Assembly: GCA_965212505.1 (NCBI GenBank)
Contig: OZ243123.1
Coordinates: 2,790,001 to 2,854,000, forward strand
DNA: 64,000 nucleotides
Reading direction: 5' to 3'
DNA from: JAHEKO01 sp965212505
GTDB lineage: Bacteria; Acidobacteriota; Thermoanaerobaculia; Multivoradales; JAHEKO01
The first letter of the stretch is position 1. The number at the start of each line of letters is the position of its first letter. Below the pieces are notes generated by a model. That model was not told the origin of the DNA, made no database searches, and saw only the letters and a list, made by a program, of their open reading frames with translations. Shown here in pieces: positions 18,901 through 28,403 of the stretch. Made by a program: the position numbers and the translations under genes.

Positions 18901-21222
18901 GGTATCCCACCGGTGGCGGCGCTTCGAGCGCTCCTGGAGGCAGCGGCCGATGCCAACGACGCCCTCCGCGGCAGCGACCTCGCCGACCGGGTGAGGTTCG
19001 ACAGGATCGAACTGATCGAGATCCACCAGGATCGCGCCGTACGCACCGCGAAGCAGCTGCACGACCTGGCACGGCAGAAGAGTCTCAGAGAACGCTTCGA
19101 CCTCTCGACCTGGCACGTTCAGCCGGGTCGCGGCGGCTTCCACCGCATCGCGCCCCGCGACGATGCGGCCTGGTGGGACCGCCTCCAGATCAGCGAGCGC
19201 GAACGGGACGGCGTTCTGGAGTTCGTCTCGCTCACCGGAGGCACCGCCGGCGCACGGGCCTACGATCTGCCCACCCAGCGAACGAGCATCGATGCCTTCC
19301 TGAGCCGCGCCGTCCGCACGATCCACTCCGACGAGCGACTCGCGAAGACCCTGTTCCAACTCCTCGTCCCCAATCAGATCAAGGTTGCCGCGCCCGAGGA
19401 GCGCGACCTCGTGCTCGTCGTCGACGAAGCTGCAGCTCGCTATCCGTGGGAACTCCTTCAGGACGCCTCAGACAAGGCCAAGCCCTTGAGCGTTCAGGCC
19501 GGCATGATCCGCCAGATGAAGAAGTCGAGCTTCCGCGAGAACCCGCGCTTCTCGGCCGACCTCAGCGCCTTCGTCGTTGGCGACCCGCCGACAGACGACT
19601 TCGCCAAGCTTCCCGGAGCCGCGGCCGAAGCCGAAGCCGCTGCGGCCGCACTCGAGGGCTCCGGATTTCAAGTCGAAAAGCACGTCCAGCAAGGCTTCCA
19701 GAACGTCTTGACCGGGCTGTTTGCGCATCCCTACCGAGTGCTGCACCTCGCCGGACACGGCGTCTTCGAACACGTGAGGAAGGACCCCGCACCCGGTTCC
19801 GCCGAACAGAAGGTCACCGGCATGGTGCTGAGCGACGACGTGTTTCTCACCCCGGCGGAGATCAACCAGATGCTGATCGTCCCGGAGCTGGTCTTCATCA
19901 ACTGTTGCTACCTTGGGCAGGCCGGTTCACCAGGCCGTCATGGAGATCGTGATCGGTACCACCACCTGGCCGCCAACCTCGGTACGCAGCTCATCCAGAT
20001 GGGCGCTCGCGCGGTGATCGCCGCCGGCTGGGCGGTCGAGGACAACGCCGCCTCGGACTTCGCCGGCACCTTCTATCGAGAGATGCTCGCCGGAGCCCGT
20101 TTCGGCCAGGCCGTGAAGACCGCACGCGAGGAGACCTACGACGCACATCGCGCCACCAACACCTGGGGCGCCTACCAATGTTACGGCGACCCGGACTACG
20201 CCCTTCTTCCCAATCGCCGCTCGGGCAGAGCGCGAGATCCCAACCTTCGTGCGGTCGTCGAGGAAGCGGTGCTCGAACTCGGCAACCTGGCGACGAAAGC
20301 TAGCAAGAGCACGGACGAGGAGCTGGACCATCTCAAGCGACGCATCGACGAACTGTCTGACAGCCTGCCGGCAAGCTGGCTAAAGGACGCTCGACTCTTG
20401 GAGGCGCTCGGAAAGGCGTACGGCGAGGTCAGGATGTTCAAGCGAGCGGTGGACTACTACGAGCAAGCTCGCACTCGGGAAACGGCGACACTCTCGGTCA
20501 AGTCGCTCGAGCAGCTAGCAAACCTCCGCGGCAGATGGTCAGTCGACATTTGGAAGCAAGCGTCGCGAGGCGTCGAGTCCCGCGATGCGAGCCCACGCAG
20601 GGTGATCCAGCAGGCGCACCAGGAGATCGAGACCCTGCTCAGTTTCGGAGAGACTCGAGAGCGCTACTCACTCCTGGGTTCCGCCAGGAAGCGTCTGGCC
20701 TGGATCGAGACTGGAGCAGCTCGAGACCGGGCTCTCGAAGGGATGCGCGAAGCCTACGAAAAGGCCGAGAGCCTGGGCCGAGACAAAGAGGGCTTTCTCT
20801 ACCTCTACCCGGCACTGAACGCCCTCGCAGCGCGAGTCCTGATCCATGCTCGGGGAACGGGCAGGCGCCTGCCCGACCTCGACCAGAAGCTCGACGAGAT
20901 CGAGAAGTCGATCGGAGTCACTCCGAGCGAGGCGCCGTTCTTCGACGAGATTGGGCGCGTCGACGTCCAGTTGATGCGGGCGATCGGTCACAACAACCTG
21001 GGCCCGGACGAACGGGAGCGCCTCGCGCTCGCGTACCAGGAAGCCCAGCAGAAAGGTAAGGGCACGCCGAAGCAGTGCAGCTCGGTCCGGGAGCACCTCG
21101 AGTTCCTCTACGAGGTGCTCGGTGAGGAAACCGGACGCATGCGCAAGACGCGTCGGCGTGAGCTGCAGCGAGGTCTGTCGGTGCTCTTGCGAGCGCTCCA
21201 GGCGAGTCCAGCCGGCTCATGA
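15919..21222 (+). CDS. Giant hydrolase-hydrolase-CHAT protease-helical repeat protein
   Basis: 1767 residues, start supported by GAGGAGGGG. Modules in order: about 160-430, alpha/beta hydrolase with LIFLHGTAS and nucleophile Ser239 in SHSRGG; about 498-810, a second lipase-like hydrolase (LCAT/PGAP1 type) with FLVPGIMGS, Ser602 in AHSMGG and a candidate His794; about 860-1000, a domain with HPVLVGHY and VVGLGPVGELSPGELR that recalls the macro-like N-terminal domain of M17 peptidases; about 1140-1432, a CHAT domain with catalytic His1280 (HLAGHG) and Cys1329 (FINCCYLG) and the conserved GDPDYALLP end; about 1445-1767, an alpha-helical TPR-like tail. No signal peptide or membrane helix is seen, so it is cytoplasmic. 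CHAT proteases are caspase relatives used in bacterial defence and cell death; the role here is inferred. Confidence 0.85.
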   Translation: MTTLRAPGRRDESLKVLRSEVAEALGGAKVHDAVRVESTRADEPPHEVRNVSDAQIVEIELEGGLRQFLRLDQFREDYGIDASRDDSGALEIPPRIGRQERSRGIASDIALKAFRLIDVPLEEGAARAVAAHFESKLSQGLRRWHADGALDEEPITSPGDLPADEPLLIFLHGTASTTLGSFDALRSESTDIWRQLRDEYDDRILGFEHPTLTSSPIDNVIKLLEALPSQARLHLVSHSRGGLVGELLCRSRVLRSGSSSNRPFDKADFAQFGEPKYQEQEKALKRLDALLREKQPRVERFVRVACPTQGTVLLAKRLDRAFSLLVNALTKTTGLDKVFLVDFATSLAMATAKERTNPETLPGIEAMVPDSALVKVLNRADIEVEADLSVIAGDIEGEGVWQRLKVFATDLFYWQDHDLVVHTQSMYGGGPRSSGARKAFEQGSHVDHFSYFRNKSSADKIHWGLRHDQGDDGDFSPLVGPAPEPIHLSALRSGEARQTVFLVPGIMGSHLSVGDERIWIDIKEIAKGRLSRLKASALGVKPDGLVERSYKALAEHLAKRYDVVLFPYDWRRSLLEEGRRLATEVDDRLRGSALPVSIVAHSMGGLLSRAMIAEREDVWGHLVERGGRLVMLGTPNGGSHTISSVLLGRDRMVRNLARLDFKNDRMEVLDIVRRFRGLLELLPSETEPHDYLSIDRWRELHQTWDQKWLPPDAPDLESAARLREALSNPATIAPENMSYIAGKAPATPISVEIDAEAKGKKRIRLMATEEGDGRVPWSTGRLPGVGTWYMDVKHGALASDSEGFDAIVDLVETGNTDRLSTTPAVVRGSTEPFEMLEEEAPAYPDEAELEGSALGFDPRAASKRTVHRIKVTVTHGDVRFSKHPVLVGHYEDDSIVGAEWALNGALDGRLQRRRDFGLYPGRIGSTELFLKPGGEPPGAIVVGLGPVGELSPGELRGTLASGLTHFAIESAELRPDISFHALTATSILVGSGQGGIPPVAALRALLEAAADANDALRGSDLADRVRFDRIELIEIHQDRAVRTAKQLHDLARQKSLRERFDLSTWHVQPGRGGFHRIAPRDDAAWWDRLQISERERDGVLEFVSLTGGTAGARAYDLPTQRTSIDAFLSRAVRTIHSDERLAKTLFQLLVPNQIKVAAPEERDLVLVVDEAAARYPWELLQDASDKAKPLSVQAGMIRQMKKSSFRENPRFSADLSAFVVGDPPTDDFAKLPGAAAEAEAAAAALEGSGFQVEKHVQQGFQNVLTGLFAHPYRVLHLAGHGVFEHVRKDPAPGSAEQKVTGMVLSDDVFLTPAEINQMLIVPELVFINCCYLGQAGSPGRHGDRDRYHHLAANLGTQLIQMGARAVIAAGWAVEDNAASDFAGTFYREMLAGARFGQAVKTAREETYDAHRATNTWGAYQCYGDPDYALLPNRRSGRARDPNLRAVVEEAVLELGNLATKASKSTDEELDHLKRRIDELSDSLPASWLKDARLLEALGKAYGEVRMFKRAVDYYEQARTRETATLSVKSLEQLANLRGRWSVDIWKQASRGVESRDASPRRVIQQAHQEIETLLSFGETRERYSLLGSARKRLAWIETGAARDRALEGMREAYEKAESLGRDKEGFLYLYPALNALAARVLIHARGTGRRLPDLDQKLDEIEKSIGVTPSEAPFFDEIGRVDVQLMRAIGHNNLGPDERERLALAYQEAQQKGKGTPKQCSSVREHLEFLYEVLGEETGRMRKTRRRELQRGLSVLLRALQASPAGS

Positions 21223-21261
21223 GGCTGCGCTAGGCACGGCCGGGCGCGCTGGTTCAGCTGC

Positions 21262-23355
21262 CTACGCCGCCTTGCGTAGCGCGTCTCGCACGACGTCGAG
21301 AACGTCTCTGAGTTCAGCGAGTTCTGCGTCGGAGAGCCGGCGCTCGGCGAAGCTCTCCTCGATGTAGAGGCGGACGACGCGGCGAGTCTCCTCGGCGGCG
21401 TCGGGGCACGAGGCGAGTACCCGGCGCTCGACGTCGACCGGGCCGAGTGTTTCGGGCTGTCGCTCGAGTTCGGTGCTCCGCCGTACCAGTTCGCTGCGCA
21501 GCATGCGATAGGCGGCGGTTGCCGTCCAAGGGGTACGGGCCCGCCAGAGCCACCAGAGACCAAGGAGAGCAACCAATGCCGTCACCAACCACCGCCACGT
21601 CTCCGGCGGGGCGTTCTCGAGCGCGCCAGTCTCGGCCGCATCGGCGGCGACGGCGGCGTCCGCCTCAGACACCAACTCGTCCTCCCCGTCGAACCACCCA
21701 CGAATGCCCGAGAGGAAATCGCGCGCCCGCACGAGGAAATCGAGCTGATCGAAGAAGCCGAAGGTCAGCACATATCGATCCCAGCGGAAGAGCACGTAGT
21801 CGTACGCCTGACTGAAGAACTGGAGCATGCCGCCGTCACCCACCTGGGGACGACCGACCGGAGGCGTCGGGTCGAAGACGCTCCACTCCTGACCGTCGAC
21901 CATCGCTTCGACCCAGGCGTGAGCGTTGGTCTGGCGCACGATGTAGTAGCCCTCGAGCGGGTTGAACTCGGCTCCCAGATAGCCGCTCACCATCCTTGCG
22001 GGAATCCCCTGAGACCGGAGGAGCAGCACCATCGCGGTGGCGAAGTACTCGCAATGGCCCGACTTCTCTTCGAAGAGGAACTCCTCGATCGGGTTCTGCT
22101 GATCGCGCACTCCGAGCTCGAGCGTGTAGCTGTGCTCGCTCATCAGGTACCGCTCGAGACGCTCGGCGCGCACCCGAATCTCACCATCGCCCATGACGTT
22201 GCCGGCCAGGGTGCGCATGCGTTCCGAGACCGCGGAGTCGTCGAGGTCCAGCTGCGAGGCGGGCGTCTCGAGCCGGACGGTCGGCCGATCGTCCCGCGCC
22301 AGGCCCACCTTGAAGTCGAAGGTTGTCGTCGGCGGCACCGGCAGGAAGACAACGCCGCTGTCGTCGAGCTGAACCGACGGGACCCAGAGGTCGAACGCCA
22401 GGGCATTGGTGGGCAGCAGAAGCTCCCGCCCACCCTTGCTCTGCCAGACCTCGAGCCAACTTCCCGCCGAGCCCTCCCCCAGCCGGAAGAAGCCGTCCGG
22501 GCCCCGATCGAGTGGGGTCGAACTCCGTTGGCCGCGCAGCCACGCATTGCGCTGGAAGCGCCCGTAGGTCGCCGCCTTGAAGCGCATCTCGTCGGCCGCG
22601 ATCTCGGGGCCCTGCTGAGAGAACCGAAGGACAACCGATCGCCCCGTCCGTACCGAGCCGATGGTGTCGAGGGTCAGCCCTCCCGCAAAGCCGCCTCCGG
22701 CACCACCCGAGGCGCTGCCCACTCCGGGGCCAAACAGGTATGGCTGCCGCAGTCGGGGCAAGAACGCGAACAGTGGGATCGAAGAGAGCAGAACCAGCAG
22801 ACCCACGGCACCGATGAAGCGCTTGAGCTTCAGCTCCTGTCGCGACCTCACCATGCCGTGTTCCGCGAGCACCGCGAAACCGGTGAAGCGGATGAGAACC
22901 GTCAAGGCGCCAAAAAGGAAGACCAGCAGATAGATCGCCACCGCCGGGTTGACACTGGTGCCCATGGCGGCCAGGAACAGGAAGAAGATGGCCAGGAGCG
23001 ACTGCCAGTAGTCCCGCTCCTGCTTGAGCGAAAAGAGTTTGACCACCAAGGCGAAAAGGATCAGGTGGGTCAACGAGCGCATCAACTGCTGGTGCATCCA
23101 CCAGGTCGACATCTCGTACGCCAGAACCGGTAGGTAGAGGAGACCGAGAACGTTCATGACCCAGGGCCGCAGCGGGCTGTAGGTCGCGCTCAAGACACGC
23201 ACCAGGAAGAGCGCCGTCACCAGCGTGAACGCACTTACCGAAAGCCAGCCGATGACCCCGTTGAAGGGCAACGGTAGCGGCGCCAGAAGCGCCAACACGC
23301 CCAGCATCAGACGCTTCTCGCTCGTGAAGGCGACCGACGACGTCGATGCGCTCAT
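21262..23355 (-). CDS. TgpA-type membrane transglutaminase/protease-like protein
   Basis: 697 residues. N-terminal helices span about residues 17-200 (TgpA N-terminal region), followed by a periplasmic transglutaminase-core domain with an apparently intact triad: Cys435 (KSGHCEYFATAM), His479 (NAHAWVEAM) and Asp495 (VFDPTPP). A late helix near 605-625 and a DUF4129-like cytoplasmic tail complete it. The ATG overlaps the DUF58 stop (ATGA). With MoxR and DUF58 this is the conserved MoxR-DUF58-TgpA envelope operon; the biochemical role is unsettled, though TgpA is essential in Pseudomonas. Confidence 0.93.
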   Translation of the reverse strand: MSASTSSVAFTSEKRLMLGVLALLAPLPLPFNGVIGWLSVSAFTLVTALFLVRVLSATYSPLRPWVMNVLGLLYLPVLAYEMSTWWMHQQLMRSLTHLILFALVVKLFSLKQERDYWQSLLAIFFLFLAAMGTSVNPAVAIYLLVFLFGALTVLIRFTGFAVLAEHGMVRSRQELKLKRFIGAVGLLVLLSSIPLFAFLPRLRQPYLFGPGVGSASGGAGGGFAGGLTLDTIGSVRTGRSVVLRFSQQGPEIAADEMRFKAATYGRFQRNAWLRGQRSSTPLDRGPDGFFRLGEGSAGSWLEVWQSKGGRELLLPTNALAFDLWVPSVQLDDSGVVFLPVPPTTTFDFKVGLARDDRPTVRLETPASQLDLDDSAVSERMRTLAGNVMGDGEIRVRAERLERYLMSEHSYTLELGVRDQQNPIEEFLFEEKSGHCEYFATAMVLLLRSQGIPARMVSGYLGAEFNPLEGYYIVRQTNAHAWVEAMVDGQEWSVFDPTPPVGRPQVGDGGMLQFFSQAYDYVLFRWDRYVLTFGFFDQLDFLVRARDFLSGIRGWFDGEDELVSEADAAVAADAAETGALENAPPETWRWLVTALVALLGLWWLWRARTPWTATAAYRMLRSELVRRSTELERQPETLGPVDVERRVLASCPDAAEETRRVVRLYIEESFAERRLSDAELAELRDVLDVVRDALRKAA

Positions 23356-24350
23356 CGCTGCCCCCCGGTCATCGCAGCGCGGAACTCGAGCGGCGAGGGT
23401 TCGGGGCTCTCGAGCGGCCGGCGCTCCGACGGGCGCGCCTGGATCAGGGCCAGCTCCTCCAGGATTCGGAGTCGCTGCGCTTGTCCGCGCCCGAACGGAA
23501 CGATGCCCTCTCGAGTCACCAGCTGTACCTCGTGCCCGCGCTCCAGATGCTGTTCCGCTGCGCTCGCCGCCTCGCTCACCAACCGCTCGAACCGCAGTTC
23601 GGCGGAACGCTCGGAGAGCTCACCGACGGCATTGTCGAACACGATCGAGAGGCGCTCACCATGCTCCGCCTCGCGCTCCATGTAGACCATGCGCCCGGTG
23701 CGCGCGCTCTGCTTCCAGTGAATCCCGCGCGGATCGTCGCCGGGGCGGAACTCTCGCAGAGTCAAGAGCTCATGACCCCACCCCGCCTTCTGTGACGGCT
23801 GTTCTCCGGCGCGTCCGGTCGAGGTCGGGCGCGCGTCGGCCGGTTGAATCTCGGGGAAGACCAACACCTCGAGGTCGACCGGCAGCCGCATCGACTTGAA
23901 GATCAAGCCGAGCGGAAAGATCGAGGCCAGACGCACGCTCGAAACGGTGTGCCGGCCGCGCTCCTTGAAGAGCGTCGCCATTTGCAGCTGCCGGGTGCCA
24001 CGCCGTTCGAGGCGTGGTACCAGGCGCTCCTCGCCTTCGCCGGCGGTGCTCAGGACGAGCAGACGCTTCGCCCACCAGCGGTCGGTGCTCGTCAACTCGA
24101 CCGAGAGGGAAAACGGCTGGCGGGCGTAGATCTCGTCCGGTCCGCGCACCTCGGCGCTCACATACTGCAGATTCCGGCGCGAGATCACCCCCGAGACCGC
24201 CAACAGGCCCAGCAGCATGGCCTCGACTAGATAGAGAGCATTGTTACCGGTGTTGGCGGCCGCCAGCCCCACTACGAGAGTGAGAAAGGCGTACCAGAAC
24301 CCCACCTTGGTGATGCGGATCCGGTCGAAGGCAGCGCGTCGGGAAGCCAT
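23352..24350 (-). CDS. DUF58 domain protein
   Basis: 332 residues. Two hydrophobic helices near the N-terminus (GFWYAFLTLVVGLAA, LLGLLAVSGVI) are followed by the DUF58 signature HELLTLREFRPGDDPRGIHWKQSART, a von Willebrand-A-like domain. It lies between moxR and the transglutaminase gene and overlaps the latter by four bases. DUF58 proteins are thought to be clients of the MoxR AAA ATPase in building or checking envelope complexes. Confidence 0.92.
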   Translation of the reverse strand: MASRRAAFDRIRITKVGFWYAFLTLVVGLAAANTGNNALYLVEAMLLGLLAVSGVISRRNLQYVSAEVRGPDEIYARQPFSLSVELTSTDRWWAKRLLVLSTAGEGEERLVPRLERRGTRQLQMATLFKERGRHTVSSVRLASIFPLGLIFKSMRLPVDLEVLVFPEIQPADARPTSTGRAGEQPSQKAGWGHELLTLREFRPGDDPRGIHWKQSARTGRMVYMEREAEHGERLSIVFDNAVGELSERSAELRFERLVSEAASAAEQHLERGHEVQLVTREGIVPFGRGQAQRLRILEELALIQARPSERRPLESPEPSPLEFRAAMTGGQR

Positions 24351-24383
24351 GATTCGAGCAGGGTCGCGCCCGGCGGGCGCGTT

Positions 24384-25373
<990 letters not shown>

Positions 25374-25406
25374 CCACCTTTCTATACGCAGCTCAGCTCT
25401 TGAGCG

Positions 25407-25964
25407 TCACCCGTCGAGCCCGTCGAACTCGCGGTAGTCGCCCCGGTCCGCCTCCGCGATCGGCTGCCGGACCTCGACGAAGAAGCCGTCACCGTCCACG
25501 TAGTCGACGTCCTCGATCACGTGGCTGTACTGCGTCGGATTGGCCCGCGGCACGTTTGCCGTGTCCACCCAGAGGCGCCAGTGCCCCTTCTCGTTTTCGT
25601 TGCTGTCCACCTGGACGATGTCGACCGTCACACCTGCCAGCTGTTCGAAGCTGTCGTGCTTGACGATCAGGTCCAGGTGCACGTTCTGCACAACCTCGAC
25701 CGCCGGCGGTTCGGCGTCCATCTCGTCCGTCCCGTCTCCAGCCTCTTCCTCCGCCTCCGTGGCCTCACCGTCGCCTTCAGCCATCGGATCGACCTCAGCG
25801 ACCACCGGAGTCTCCTGTACGAAGAAGCCGTTCACCTCGGCGCTGTAACGGGACCGATTCTCCTCGAGCTGCTCGAGCGGGCTCTTCGACGCGCACCCGC
25901 CGAGAATGATCAGCGCTACCGCCACCAGGGCCACAACCCTCCCAATCGTCTGCATTCGCTGCAC
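25407..25964 (-). CDS. Hypothetical acidic lipoprotein
   Basis: About 185 residues from a GTG at 25964, preceded by AAGGAGG at 5-base spacing; an ATG three codons later (25955) is the alternative. The signal helix VVALVAVALIILGGC ends in a lipobox Cys, so the mature protein is lipid-anchored. A Glu/Asp-rich linker (EATEAEEEAGDGTDEMD) precedes a beta-rich C-terminal domain (HWRLWVDTANV, YVDGDGFFVEVRQP). I do not recognise the family. It ends 33 bases before moxR on the same strand, so it may belong to that operon. Confidence 0.7.
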   Translation of the reverse strand: MQRMQTIGRVVALVAVALIILGGCASKSPLEQLEENRSRYSAEVNGFFVQETPVVAEVDPMAEGDGEATEAEEEAGDGTDEMDAEPPAVEVVQNVHLDLIVKHDSFEQLAGVTVDIVQVDSNENEKGHWRLWVDTANVPRANPTQYSHVIEDVDYVDGDGFFVEVRQPIAEADRGDYREFDGLDG

Positions 25965-26055
25965 TGCCACCTCCTTGTTGGGTTTCTGGTGACGCGGATC
26001 GGATTCGTGGGTGTGGGTCAACCTGCGGTTTCCACGGGTGAATCGGTCACTGTCA

Positions 26056-26080
26056 CCTTTCGCAGAATGATAACGAAAGG
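26056..26080 (-). promoter_or_regulatory. Hairpin between murB and the lipoprotein gene
   Basis: CCTTTCG (26056-26062) pairs with CGAAAGG (26074-26080) across an 11-base loop. It lies about 63 bases past the murB stop and about 90 before the lipoprotein start. There is no T-run after it on the minus strand, so it is at best a weak or Rho-assisted terminator, or an mRNA processing/stability element. Confidence 0.3.
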
Positions 26081-26142
26081 CCCGATGGAACCTAGCAAAG
26101 GCCCCCTCAGCCGGCAGCGGCCTATCTCACAGGCAGAGCCGG

Positions 26143-27126
26143 CTAGCGAGATCCAGCTCGCCAGCGAGCGCGGAGGTCGCCCGTCAGTACCACCTCGGGC
26201 TCGAGCCGGACGCCAAAGCGCCCCTCGACCTCCGCCCGCGCCCGCATCATCAGCTCGAGGACGTCAGCCGCCGAGGCGCCGTCGAAGTTGACGATCACGT
26301 TGCCGTGCTTTTCGCTGATCCGGGCGCCCCCGACCTCGAGCCCCTTGAGACCGCACTCGTCGATCAGACGGCCGGCGTAGTCCCCCTCGGGGTTCCTGAA
26401 GATCGAGCCGACGTTGGGATAGCCGGAGGGCAGGGTGCTCTTGCGCTTGCTGTTGAGCTCTCGAATTCGCCCGAGCGCCGTCTCCGAGTCGCCGCGTCGC
26501 GTGCGGAAGAGCGCGTCGGCGACGATCTCGTCACGACCCTGGAGGCGGGTGCTCCGGTAGCCCGGCTGAAGGTCCTCGATCGTCCAGGTAGACAGCTCAC
26601 CGCTTGCGCCGACGACCGTTGTTTCGACCAGCAGATCCTTGATCTCAGTGCCGTAGCAGCCGGCGTTCATCACCACGGCGCCACCCACCGTCGAGGGGAA
26701 GCCCGAGAGCGCCTCGAGACCGGTGAGCCCCTGAGCGGCGGTGGACCGCGCCAGCTGGCCCAATGAGACCGCGGCACCGGCCCACACCAGCTCCTCGCGA
26801 AACTCGACCCGATCGAAGTCGCCCTCGAACTTGAGCACCACCCCGGAGAGACCGTGGTCGGGGATCAGGACGTTCGACCCCAGGCCCAGGACCTGTGTCG
26901 CCACGGCATCGGCCGCTTCGGCGATCACCGCTCGCGCCTTCCTCAGCCCGTCGACCGTCGAAACACGAAGCAGCAGCTCCGCCGGCCCGCCGATGCGAAA
27001 GGTGTTGTGTCGAGAGAGAGCCTCGCCTGCGCTCGCCTCGACTCCGTCGATCGACTCGAGCGCAGCCAGCAGGTCGTGGGCGACTGTCGGGGAGGCTTGC
27101 AAGGAGGACGATTCCGATCCCGTCAT
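26143..27126 (-). CDS. murB: UDP-N-acetylenolpyruvoylglucosamine reductase
   Basis: 327 residues from the ATG at 27126; the frame is open 46 codons further but that part is unlike MurB. It reduces UDP-GlcNAc-enolpyruvate to UDP-MurNAc with NADPH and FAD. Signatures are NTFRIGGPAELL, GLGSNVLIPD, FPSTVGGAVVMNAGCYG (FAD site), the active-site Ser in VGSIFRNP and the late Glu in RLEPEVVLTGD. It is divergent from recA. MurB usually sits among mur/fts genes; here it stands apart from them. Confidence 0.95.
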   Translation of the reverse strand: MTGSESSSLQASPTVAHDLLAALESIDGVEASAGEALSRHNTFRIGGPAELLLRVSTVDGLRKARAVIAEAADAVATQVLGLGSNVLIPDHGLSGVVLKFEGDFDRVEFREELVWAGAAVSLGQLARSTAAQGLTGLEALSGFPSTVGGAVVMNAGCYGTEIKDLLVETTVVGASGELSTWTIEDLQPGYRSTRLQGRDEIVADALFRTRRGDSETALGRIRELNSKRKSTLPSGYPNVGSIFRNPEGDYAGRLIDECGLKGLEVGGARISEKHGNVIVNFDGASAADVLELMMRARAEVEGRFGVRLEPEVVLTGDLRARWRAGSR

Positions 27127-27337
27127 GGGAGGCAACGGCGGGGGAGCGTTCGCCACGGTTCGATCGCTTCCCGCTTCGCACGACACCCACTCCCTGCCCC
27201 GCTCACCATCCCAGCGGCGGCATTCAGGGCGACCCTCAGGTGCCGCTTCCCCGCCGTTTCTCAAATCGACGGCGAGCGATTAGTATACCGCCGAGGTCTG
27301 CGCCGCCCGGCCTCGATTCCCTACAGGAGCAAGGCCC

Positions 27338-28390
<1,053 letters not shown>

Positions 28391-28403
28391 CCGCCTCGGC
28401 ACG

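Noticed and set aside
17884..19359. 491-codon minus-strand frame inside the CHAT gene
   Set aside because: A shadow of the CHAT gene, which has continuous family motifs across the same bases.
27127..27337. LexA/SOS box upstream of recA
   Set aside because: I found no CTGT-N8-ACAG or GAAC-N4-GTTC match. A lineage-specific box cannot be excluded.
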